Shown in pieces: positions 53,481 to 61,698 of a stretch of DNA of 64,000 nt. The stretch's first letter is position 1, and every line of letters starts with the position of its first letter. The notes under the pieces were generated by a model. That model had not been told where the DNA came from. It saw only the letters and a program-made list of their open reading frames with translations, and did no database searches. Made by a program: the position numbers and the translations under genes. Origin of the DNA: Croceibacterium soli (GTDB taxonomy: Bacteria > Pseudomonadota > Alphaproteobacteria > Sphingomonadales > Sphingomonadaceae); the NCBI RefSeq assembly GCF_009828065.1, contig NZ_WTYK01000005.1, positions 124,001 through 188,000 of the forward strand, in the 5' to 3' direction.

Positions 53481-54615
53481 GGAGGGCCTCCGCGACGATT
53501 TCGCCGATCGCGCACAGCTTCGCATCTAGATGCTTACCTCCAACAAGCTGGACCGCCGCCGGCAGGCCATCCGCAGTGGGGGCAGGAATGCTCAATGCCG
53601 GATGGCCGGACAGATTGAAGGGACGCACGAATTTTGTAAGCTGGAGCGCCGCCTGGGCATCGCCCGCATCGGCGAGAAGTGGCGGAATACCAGGCAGGAC
53701 GGGGGTAACGAGCGCGTCAAAATGCTTGATCGCCTCGTCCACCTCAGCAGCAAAGCGCCGGCGCACGGCTTCAGCCTCCGCCACCTGCTCTCGCGTGATA
53801 GCGGAAGCCGCACTGAGCCGACCATCGATATCCGCGCCGAGCAGGCCAGTTCCGCACAAGTGACCGAACAATGGAGCCATCTCCGCGCCCATTATGGTCA
53901 GGCCCGCCATGAACGCCTCATCGAAACTTGCGAGCTCCACGGGCTGGACATCTACCGCGGCACGGCCAAGAGCCGCATCGACAGCCTCATCGACGCGCCT
54001 GTCTGCGCTCACCAAGACCCTGCCCAACTTCGGACGACCGGAGAATGGGCCGCCCTCAAATCCAGGGGAGATCATACGCATGGCCTCAGAGATGCCGGAC
54101 ATGTCACGCGCCAGCGGTCCGATACAATCTAACGAGCTTTCGCGGGGCTGAGCACCGATGCGAGGGACGGCGCCGAAAGTCGGCTTCAGGCCGAATACCC
54201 CGCAACACGCTGCCGGCACACGAATAGAGCCGCCGGTGTCCGTCCCGATCGAGAAATCGACCAGTCCCGCAGCTACCGCGACGGCAGGGCCGCTTGAAGA
54301 CCCGCCCGGGATCCTCTCTGGGAAATTGACGTTTAAAGGAGTTCCCGTCCAGGCATTCACGCCGGTAACGCCATAGGCAAGCTCGTGCATGTTTGCCTTG
54401 CCGACAATCCGGCAACCATGGTCGAGCAAAGCTTGAACGACCGCAGAATTCTCGCGCGCCGGCGGAGCGTTCGCGAAAGCTTGGCTACCGCAGCTAGTGC
54501 GGAAACCCGCTATATCAAGGCAGTCCTTCACTGCGACGCGCAATTCACCCTCCCCCACATCCACATCGACGATGAAGGCCAGCGTGTCCGAAACTGATGC
54601 GCAGGAGCTTGACAT
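53473..54615 (-). CDS. Amidase-signature hydrolase
   Basis: 380-residue amidase. The Ser-cisSer-Lys triad is visible: Lys in RVAVKDCLDIAG near residue 31, and the Ser pair in PGGSSSGPAVAVAAG and TDTGGSIRVPA near residues 105-130. The family block continues CCGVFGLKPTFG. It is at the head of the transcription unit that ends in the Rieske oxygenase, so it may release the aromatic substrate from an amide, or free its ammonia; this is inference. Starts at 54627 (ATG) or 54639 (GTG) are also possible. Confidence 0.85.
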   Translation of the reverse strand: MSSSCASVSDTLAFIVDVDVGEGELRVAVKDCLDIAGFRTSCGSQAFANAPPARENSAVVQALLDHGCRIVGKANMHELAYGVTGVNAWTGTPLNVNFPERIPGGSSSGPAVAVAAGLVDFSIGTDTGGSIRVPAACCGVFGLKPTFGAVPRIGAQPRESSLDCIGPLARDMSGISEAMRMISPGFEGGPFSGRPKLGRVLVSADRRVDEAVDAALGRAAVDVQPVELASFDEAFMAGLTIMGAEMAPLFGHLCGTGLLGADIDGRLSAASAITREQVAEAEAVRRRFAAEVDEAIKHFDALVTPVLPGIPPLLADAGDAQAALQLTKFVRPFNLSGHPALSIPAPTADGLPAAVQLVGGKHLDAKLCAIGEIVAEALHE

Positions 54616-54633
54616 GGACGTGATCATAGGGTG

Positions 54634-54645
54634 ATTCACGTGAAT
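54634..54645. promoter_or_regulatory. Palindromic operator candidate, ATTCACGTGAAT
   Basis: A perfect 12-bp palindrome between the divergent amidase and MarR genes. MarR proteins bind short palindromes of this kind, so it may control both. Confidence 0.6.
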
Positions 54646-54687
54646 GGTCAACTATTATGCCTCATGAGGAACGCGGTGAGGAGAGGT

Positions 54688-55131
54688 ATGGAAGCACCTA
54701 AGCAGAGCGATCTCTCATTCGACGCCTGGCCATTCTACTGGTTGATCCGTGCGAATGTGCGGTATCTAGATGCTCTGAACTCCGCACTTGAGGGGACGGG
54801 ACTCGATCCTTCGTCTTGGCGGGTCATCATGGTTCTGGCAGAAAACCATTGGCTCTCAGTCAGTGAGTTAGCGTCTCAGGCGAACACGAAGCTGTCGACG
54901 ATGACCAAGACCGTCAACCGAATGAAGGCTGACGGGCTCGTCACAACACGCGAAGGCACGGTGGATAGGCGAGTGACCGAAGTGACTACTACTGCGAAGG
55001 GGCGCGCTCTGGCGCCCATAGCTAATGATGCTGCACAGCATGTTTACACTCGCGCCTTCGGTCGCATGTCTGAATCAAGCGCTGCACTGCTCAACGAATT
55101 GCTGAGTGAATTGGCAGATAACCTTCGCTGA
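54688..55131 (+). CDS. MarR-family transcriptional regulator
   Basis: 147-residue winged-helix regulator: dimerisation helices at both ends, recognition region LSVSELASQANTKLSTMTKTVNRMKADGLV near residues 60-90, and wing TREGTVDRRVTEVTTTAKG. I choose ATG 54688, which has GAGGAGAGG just upstream; in-frame starts at 54664 and 54631 are possible. It probably senses an aromatic ligand and represses the divergent amidase-oxygenase genes and itself. Confidence 0.85.
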   Translation: MEAPKQSDLSFDAWPFYWLIRANVRYLDALNSALEGTGLDPSSWRVIMVLAENHWLSVSELASQANTKLSTMTKTVNRMKADGLVTTREGTVDRRVTEVTTTAKGRALAPIANDAAQHVYTRAFGRMSESSAALLNELLSELADNLR

Positions 55132-55155
55132 CCACATGTAAATGGACGTCGCTAT

Positions 55156-55968
55156 ATGATCGAGAAGAGTATCACTGAGACAGCGCAAGCTTTTGCTAGG
55201 CTCCGCGCTAGCGCGAAGTGCTGTAACGCGTATCCGGGCATTCTACCTACTAGTCTCGCTGAAGCGTACCGAGTTCAAAAGGCCGGTATCGATGTTTGGG
55301 GCCGGCCAGTTGCTGGCTGGAAAATCGGACGCATCGTCGGCGAACTAGAGGAGCGCCTTGGCGAAGACCGCTTTGTCGGCCCGATATTTCCAGACACGAT
55401 TGTTCATGCTTCAGCCGAGCACGTCGAATTCCCGATCGTGCCGAATGGGTTCGCAGCTCTGGAGGCGGAGCTCATCGCTGTGATCCGAGGACCAGTCATA
55501 CCGCCACGTGGGTTGTGGACGGCCGAGAACTGTGCCCGATCAATAGCGCGATGGCATATCGGCATCGAGTATGCAGGCAGCCCTCTATCAGCCATCAACG
55601 ATCTGGGCCCTCTCGCGTCGATCGCCGGATTCGGAAACAATAATGGCCTAGTGATTGGGCCAGAGCTTCGAGGAACTGACCCAGAGCAAGTAAGTTGCAA
55701 GGTGGCGATCGGCGATTTTGTGTTCGGTCCGGCGTCGTCGAAAAATCTCCCAGGCGGTCCACTAGCCGCAGTGGCTTTTGCTCTCAACAAGCTCACACAG
55801 CTCCGACAAGGCATCTTCGACGGAATGCTACTGTCCACGGGCGCTATCACGGGCGTTCACGAAGTGGGCATAGGCGTGCGCTGCAAAGCCGAATTCAATC
55901 CAGGAGGATCGGTCCTATGCGAAACAGTTGCTCAGAAACCCGATAACTCTTGGCACATGCTAAAGTGA
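55156..55968 (+). CDS. 2-oxopent-4-enoate hydratase-like protein
   Basis: 270-residue member of the MhpD/fumarylacetoacetase-fold family. Blocks: LAEAYRVQKAGIDVWGRPVAGWKIG near residue 37, the metal-binding acidic residues in ALEAELIAVI near residue 100 and HIGIEYAGSP, and the C-terminal LSTGAITGVHEVGIGVRCKAEF. Relatives act after meta-cleavage (hydratase or 4-oxalocrotonate decarboxylase). No extradiol dioxygenase is present in the window, so the substrate is unclear. It starts 24 bases after marR and is probably cotranscribed with it. Confidence 0.8.
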   Translation: MIEKSITETAQAFARLRASAKCCNAYPGILPTSLAEAYRVQKAGIDVWGRPVAGWKIGRIVGELEERLGEDRFVGPIFPDTIVHASAEHVEFPIVPNGFAALEAELIAVIRGPVIPPRGLWTAENCARSIARWHIGIEYAGSPLSAINDLGPLASIAGFGNNNGLVIGPELRGTDPEQVSCKVAIGDFVFGPASSKNLPGGPLAAVAFALNKLTQLRQGIFDGMLLSTGAITGVHEVGIGVRCKAEFNPGGSVLCETVAQKPDNSWHMLK

Positions 55969-56477
55969 TGTTGTGGACGACCTCTGCAGCAGCTGAGCGT
56001 TGGTAGATATAGCGCTCGTAGGACCACGCCTTAGTCGTTCAATGGACCAAGGAGTCGTCAACCTCGGATTGGATCGAACGGAGGACATACTTCACGTGTA
56101 CGCTCGACACGTAAGCTGCATGTCGGCGAAGGAACTGGTCTTTGTCACGCGCACTGGGCCTACCTGAGAGTACACTCTGGGTGGCGCCGATCCGCTGACA
56201 CTGCTGACCCCTGCGGCTTTCGCGGTAACATGTACCTTCATGCTGCCGGTCAGCACGCCGCGAACGCAATCCTTGACACCCGTGCAGAGACGATCGCACA
56301 GATGGCGCGGCGGGTTCAACCGAGATGGTGCTAGTCGCGCTGCCCCCCTTTCAGTTGCCTGCTCGGCGGCCGCGCGGTCGACCTAGAGTTCTAAGCTGAT
56401 CAGGTCTCAAGCCTCGTGAGGAGCAAAGCGAACTTCCTCATCGGATGGCAGGCGTCAGCCAAGGTCCCCCGCAAGCC
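55969..56477. other. 509-bp gap without recognisable gene
   Basis: Several short open frames overlap here on the minus strand (56039-56319), but none has a recognisable domain or good ribosome site. It could hold the remains of a decayed gene. It separates the convergent hydratase and quinoprotein genes. Confidence 0.5.
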
Positions 56478-58652
56478 TTAGTGCGTTCCAGTGCTCGATT
56501 GCTCCCCGGCCAGCCGTTTCTGGTCCTCGCGGTAGGCCTTCCACTGTAGATCAATCAGGAACGCGTGAAGCGCTCTCGCTTCGCCGACTGTCATCTGGTC
56601 GGCGATGGGCCAATTGACATGCCCATCAGCGAACCCGGGCATCCCTTGTTGCCGGCGGCTACCCCCCATCACTATTCCGAGGAACAGATCGTGTGCATAC
56701 TTTGGCATGTAGCGTAGGTCCGGAACCGCGCCATTCTTAACCCATGCGCCGACACCATCGAGTTCAAAGCCCCCATGACAGCCCCAGCAGGTGAATTTCG
56801 TCATCACCTCCCCTCCTTGCTTAATCATCTCGGCGCTCGCCCTTTGAACAGGTGGCTCCGGGACCCGAGGCACCACAACCTCGGGGTATGGGAACGGTGC
56901 CTTCGCACCTAGCTTAAAGGCGAGGAGACGCGAAGGTCCGTACCTCGACTTCAGGGTCGAGAGACCGCTCGCCCCGTCGAACAGCAATGTGCCCGAACCA
57001 AGGCCGACAGGGATCAGAATGTACTGCTCGCCCTTAACGCGATAGGTTACTGGGACGCCCTGGATGGCAGAGCCTGTGTCGATCGACCAAAGCTTGCGTC
57101 CCGTCCCGGCCTCATACGCGGCGAACTCACCCGTGGCCTCCCCCTGAAACACGAGATTCCCGGCAGTCGACAGGACACCGCCATTGATGGGCAGCCGTTG
57201 AGCGACCGACCATTTTGCCGCCTGCTTCACTGGATCCCAGGCGATGAGTTGCCCAATGCCGCCTGCGGCGAGGCCGTGCTGGTGAGAGTTGCTCGATGAT
57301 TCGTATACAGGCACGTAGACAAGCCCCGTAAGCGAACTGTAACTCATCGGCCACCAGTTCTTGCCAACCATATTCCGCATGTGGCCATCCGACGTCGGTG
57401 GCCCTTTCTGCTCGGCCGGTCGGTCCGCCAGTGATTTCCAGGAAATGAGCTCCCCGTTCTTCGCATCGATGACGAAGAACCCACCCCACCGCGGCATCGT
57501 CATCACCACACGGCGCTTCGCACCTTCGATCATCAGATCGGTCACGATGACGTGAAAGACCTCAGTAGGCGGATTCTCGGGGAGGACGGTGCCGGGCTGG
57601 TAATGCCACGCATACTCGCCCGTATCCGCATTCAGCGCGACGACAGCGCTAGAGAAAAGCCGATCACCGCTCGTCTCAATGACGCCCCCCAGACCCGTCG
57701 ACGGGCCGGCTGTGCTATAGATGAGGAGCCCGGTGGACTCGTCGTACACAATGGACTCCCAGGCGGCGCCGCCACCTCCCTTCCACCATTCGTCGCCCGC
57801 CCAGGTTTTCGCCGCCATCTCATGCGCTTTGCTCTCAAAACCCTCTGCCGGGTTGCCCGGGGTGTTCCAGAAGCGCCAAGCTAAGTCGCCGGAGTTTGCA
57901 TCGAGCGCGACTATCGCGCCTCGCGTTCCCGTGTCGGAGCCGAAATAGCCGATGTAAACCTTGCCACCGCCGACTCGGGGCGCACCAGTGATCCCCGTTT
58001 GATTAGGGTCGCAGACAGCTTTGTCCCAGAGTTGCTCGCCGGACTGAGCGTCAATCGCGATCATCCGGCAGTCGCCAGTCCCTAGGAACACCTTGCCTTC
58101 CCAGACGGCGACGCCTCGCGGGATACGGGCGGTGTATGACCCCATCATACCCTGATCCAGGCGGATCTTTGGATCGTACTTCCACAACTGACGTCCGGAT
58201 GTGGCGTCGATTGCAAACACGCGGTTCAGCGAGCCTGTAACGTAGATGATGCCATCGACGACGATTGGCTCAGTGGCCATCCCAACCGCGCTGTCAATGT
58301 CGGCGGACCACGCGAGCCCGATGTTCTCGATATTCTGGTCGGTGATATCCCGAAGCGGACTAAAGTGGCTCGAGCCGAAGTCGCGACCGTTGACGAGCCA
58401 GTTATCGCCGCGAGTAGCCTCGGCCAGCACGCGCGCGGCATCGACAGCACCGGCGGAGACTTTGCCTGGCACGCCCGCATTCTGACCCACAGCAGGCAGG
58501 GCAAGCCCTGCAGCAAGCGCCCCCAGCACCAGCCCGGACAGGATCGGGCGCCCACGAAGACGTCGCAACGGGCCCTGTGCGGCAGTAACATGCTGCAAGG
58601 TGTCCCGTTCGATGCTGCTGCCTGTGCCTGACTGATTTGGCTTCTTTGCCAT
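56478..58652 (-). CDS. Quinohemoprotein (PQQ) dehydrogenase with C-terminal cytochrome c
   Basis: Periplasmic enzyme of 724 residues. Long N-terminal region with a signal helix (ILSGLVLGALAAGLALPAVGQ near residues 37-57). The eight-bladed PQQ propeller has repeated W-motifs (DATSGRQLWKYDP, DAQSGEQLWDKAV, NADTGEYAWHYQP, EAGTGRKLWSIDT). The C-terminal cytochrome c domain has FTCWGCHGG near residue 632. It resembles type II quinohemoprotein alcohol dehydrogenases, but the vicinal Cys-Cys of that family is not seen (the region reads SYTARIPRGVAVWEG). The usual GTGN Ca2+-ligand segment reads STAGPS. Substrate is therefore uncertain. A TonB receptor lies upstream on the same strand. Confidence 0.8.
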   Translation of the reverse strand: MAKKPNQSGTGSSIERDTLQHVTAAQGPLRRLRGRPILSGLVLGALAAGLALPAVGQNAGVPGKVSAGAVDAARVLAEATRGDNWLVNGRDFGSSHFSPLRDITDQNIENIGLAWSADIDSAVGMATEPIVVDGIIYVTGSLNRVFAIDATSGRQLWKYDPKIRLDQGMMGSYTARIPRGVAVWEGKVFLGTGDCRMIAIDAQSGEQLWDKAVCDPNQTGITGAPRVGGGKVYIGYFGSDTGTRGAIVALDANSGDLAWRFWNTPGNPAEGFESKAHEMAAKTWAGDEWWKGGGGAAWESIVYDESTGLLIYSTAGPSTGLGGVIETSGDRLFSSAVVALNADTGEYAWHYQPGTVLPENPPTEVFHVIVTDLMIEGAKRRVVMTMPRWGGFFVIDAKNGELISWKSLADRPAEQKGPPTSDGHMRNMVGKNWWPMSYSSLTGLVYVPVYESSSNSHQHGLAAGGIGQLIAWDPVKQAAKWSVAQRLPINGGVLSTAGNLVFQGEATGEFAAYEAGTGRKLWSIDTGSAIQGVPVTYRVKGEQYILIPVGLGSGTLLFDGASGLSTLKSRYGPSRLLAFKLGAKAPFPYPEVVVPRVPEPPVQRASAEMIKQGGEVMTKFTCWGCHGGFELDGVGAWVKNGAVPDLRYMPKYAHDLFLGIVMGGSRRQQGMPGFADGHVNWPIADQMTVGEARALHAFLIDLQWKAYREDQKRLAGEQSSTGTH

Positions 58653-58856
58653 TACTTTCTCTCCCAGCGCCCGCTTCAGGACTCGAAACAATTCGAGTAT
58701 TCGCTTAGCCGCTGGGAGTGTCAACCTTGAATATCTGAGCCTACTCCGAGAATGTCTTCGAGCCCGACAACTCTGCCAAAGTTCAGCGGCGTTCAGCACG
58801 TCGGCCTCCCTCCACAGGGCAGATCGGGAATCCCCCGACGCGCTTGGGATTTGGCG

Positions 58857-60938
58857 CTATGAGAACGATCCTTTCACAAGCAGTCTGAAGATCGGGCCAA
58901 TCGATTGATGGTTAGACTGATGATAAAGCGTCGGATCCCGCAGTCGACGCCCATCGTAGACCGTCCGCTCTGATCGGTGGCGGGCGAACAATGAAGTGCT
59001 TACCGTCGCCCGTACAGTGAGGCCAATCACGTTCTTGTTCTCAATGAACACGTCGTCAAACAGTGGCCCCTCCCAGCTGTCGTTGATCTCGGTGAGATAG
59101 TAGTCCTTTTCCGATCGGTCGTGCTTAAGCGAGATGCCCCAGGTCCAATCGCTGTTTGGCATATCATGTCGGAAGGTTGTCTCCCATCGGTCCCTCAGAT
59201 TATTGCTGATCGGCCGCTTGTCGCCCGACAGCGGATCACGCACGCTGCTGTCTTCGATCTGAACGTTCAGATCGAGTCGCGCACCCTCGAGGCCCAGCGG
59301 GTCCATTTGAAGTGTGCCAATCCATTCCAGCCCGAAGCGCCGCGCCCTTGGCAAGTTGCCGACGGTCTCACCATCGAGCCTCGCCGGAATGATGTCGACA
59401 ATGTCCCCGATTAGATGAGCATAGAGCCGCACTCTCCCTTGCCCCCAGGCACCTAAATCTCGGCTGACCTCGACCTCGCTCTCCCAGCTTTGCGGTGGAA
59501 CAAGGTCGGGGTTGCCGCTGTTCTCCCGCTCCTCCTCCAAATTGGGTTGCGCAAGGAAGTCGTTGAAGCTGATTTGCCCCACCCGGCGGCGCAAGCGCAG
59601 GCTCAAGTCCCATTTTTCGCTCGGCCGCCAGCCGAGTGTGACGCTTCCTTTCGGACGGAAGAACTTGCGCGGCTTGATGTCGCTATCGAAACGCGCAAGT
59701 TCGGAGATCTCCGCCCCTCCTGCGATCTGGACGTCGGCTTGCGAGCCGAGCGGTCGGCTCCAACTGACGATGCCCTCATGGCGGGTTTCGACGACATGAC
59801 CACTGCCCTCGGGATAGGGAACCTCTCCGAACTCGCCATCAGCTCCGAGAAGAAACAGCGAACCGCGCTGGTCTAGCGAGTTGTATGCGCGCTCGAGCGA
59901 GACCTGCCAATTGTCCACTCCGCCTTTCCAAGCGTACTCCGCCCGGACTACCGTCTCGCCAATCCGGTTGTCGCGCAAGAAGCGAATGCCATCGTCGGGT
60001 GAGGCGTCGTCGTAAGAACTAACCTGAACCACATCGAACGGCTCCCGATCGAAATGCCTCAAGCCGATCAGCTTGAGCCTGCCGGGTCCGAGCCCGAACC
60101 TATAATCGCCGCTTACATCGATGTAGTAGCCGTTCATGCTCTCTACGGTCAAGCGGGTGTAGTCCACGCCGCTCACAGGCGCACGGCGCTCTCGATTGTA
60201 GCTGGGAAACCAATAAGGTGTGTAAGCTAGTGTCAGATTGCCTTCCGAGCTTCCCGGACCGGCGACACCCGACTTAACCTCGAAGGTTACCAGATCGCCT
60301 TTCGAATGATTATGCTGCTCCCGCGTCTCAATTAGATTACCTGAAGGATCGGTGATTGCGACTGGACCGCCGAAACCATCGCGTTCCCCCTCGCTGCGAA
60401 CCGAAAGCGTATAGTCGAGCCATCCGGCCTTGCCTGAGTAGCTGACATTCGCCCGGAACGGGTTTGGCTTTGCGTAGCGTGCGTGGACCTCCGGATTCCA
60501 TTCGAACTGGCCGCTGGACTGCTTCTGGCGAACGATGACGTTGGCTACCTGGCCGGACAAGCCGGCGATGCCGGTGCTTGCCGCGTCGAGAATCTCGATC
60601 CGTACGACACTGACGGCAGTGATTTTCTGCAGCTCGTCGACGGCCCCGCCGCTCTTATTAGCGACGCGCTGTCCATTGATTAGAACGTTCTCCGAAGCCT
60701 GACCCAGGCCGCGTTCCCGATCTGAGGAGCGAATGGAGAAGCCCGGCACGCGCGAAAGCATGTCGTAGGCAGTCCTAGGCGAGAAGCGAGTGAAGTCCTC
60801 GACCGTGTAGACCTGCTTTGCTCCCGCCGTCGCTGGCACTGCGCCAGCCACTGATCCGCCGAGGTCCTGAGCTACCGCAGGCACAGGCCAGGCAATCGCA
60901 GCCGAGATCCCAAGCCCGATGAGAGATCGGATGGTCAT
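58857..60938 (-). CDS. TonB-dependent receptor (compact, 693 residues)
   Basis: Outer-membrane receptor with a signal peptide ending near PVPAVAQ. The plug is recognisable: YTVEDFTRFSPRTAYDMLSRVPGFSIR, ASENVLINGQRVANKSG, and VVRIEILDAASTGIAGLSGQ. Barrel strands follow to the end. It is of the size of siderophore or small-organic receptors and smaller than SusC types. The ligand is unknown. Nearness to the quinohemoprotein and the aromatic island suggests uptake of their substrate, which is inference. Confidence 0.85.
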   Translation of the reverse strand: MTIRSLIGLGISAAIAWPVPAVAQDLGGSVAGAVPATAGAKQVYTVEDFTRFSPRTAYDMLSRVPGFSIRSSDRERGLGQASENVLINGQRVANKSGGAVDELQKITAVSVVRIEILDAASTGIAGLSGQVANVIVRQKQSSGQFEWNPEVHARYAKPNPFRANVSYSGKAGWLDYTLSVRSEGERDGFGGPVAITDPSGNLIETREQHNHSKGDLVTFEVKSGVAGPGSSEGNLTLAYTPYWFPSYNRERRAPVSGVDYTRLTVESMNGYYIDVSGDYRFGLGPGRLKLIGLRHFDREPFDVVQVSSYDDASPDDGIRFLRDNRIGETVVRAEYAWKGGVDNWQVSLERAYNSLDQRGSLFLLGADGEFGEVPYPEGSGHVVETRHEGIVSWSRPLGSQADVQIAGGAEISELARFDSDIKPRKFFRPKGSVTLGWRPSEKWDLSLRLRRRVGQISFNDFLAQPNLEEERENSGNPDLVPPQSWESEVEVSRDLGAWGQGRVRLYAHLIGDIVDIIPARLDGETVGNLPRARRFGLEWIGTLQMDPLGLEGARLDLNVQIEDSSVRDPLSGDKRPISNNLRDRWETTFRHDMPNSDWTWGISLKHDRSEKDYYLTEINDSWEGPLFDDVFIENKNVIGLTVRATVSTSLFARHRSERTVYDGRRLRDPTLYHQSNHQSIGPIFRLLVKGSFS

Positions 60939-61698
60939 TTCACTTGCCCTACTTTCAGCTCCCCAGACCCGTCATGCGCCCTTTGAGGAGACCGGCGGGA
61001 GTGTCTCAACTAGCACCTGTCCCTGCACCCGCGCTCCGCCGCCGCAGTTCACTTGGCGTGGCTGGTGGCGTCTGCGCTAGGTAGGGACAGCCGTCCGAAA
61101 CCTCTTCATCAAACTCGCTGCTGGGGGCCGGCAGGCATTCGCACCGCATTCACTAAATTAAGCCAGTGCTCCGCCGGTTCGATATCGTTTGCTCACCAGA
61201 CCGTCCTGGGCAGCGCTCCCCCTGCCCCGCCCTGCTCGCCAGGCTCACCCCAGATGGGCTGCTGTCTGCGCTGCCGAACCACACGTATTGCTTCCTCAGA
61301 GCCTCGTGCATCTTTGCTACAGCCCTGAAACGTTTTGGGATGAGGAACGTGTCACCCTTTACGGATTGCGCTCCCAAGCCCGGACATGGGGCGCCTCCTC
61401 TCGTGCCGTGATCGAAATTGCGGGGTCAAACTCCACGAGCCGGGTTGAGCGCTCCGCCGGCGCAGCCGCTGGCGGGGCGCATGTCTGGTCTTCTTTGCGA
61501 CCCGCGCTGCCCGCGTCGCTGGCAGCGCCCGAGTGTACAGTGCACCTCCTGCCGCGCAGCGGAAAGAAGTCCGACGCATGGGCGGCACTGTTTCTGAGGC
61601 AAAGGCGGGTGAAACGATGTGATATCGCGCGACCTCCTTGCTCTTTGCCGCGGCGGAGCACTTCACCTCAGACCTCAGAAGACGTGCCGGTGCGGCAC
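60939..61698. other. 760-bp gap between two TonB receptor genes
   Basis: Open frames exist on both strands (for example 61189-61830 plus and 61153-61377 minus), but none shows a domain, and codon use is irregular. It should contain the promoter of the 58857-60938 receptor. It may hold mobile-element remains, which I cannot identify. Confidence 0.5.

Noticed and set aside
60939-61698. Transposase remnant between the TonB receptors
   Set aside because: Short open frames look odd, but no terminal repeats, target duplication or transposase motif could be identified.
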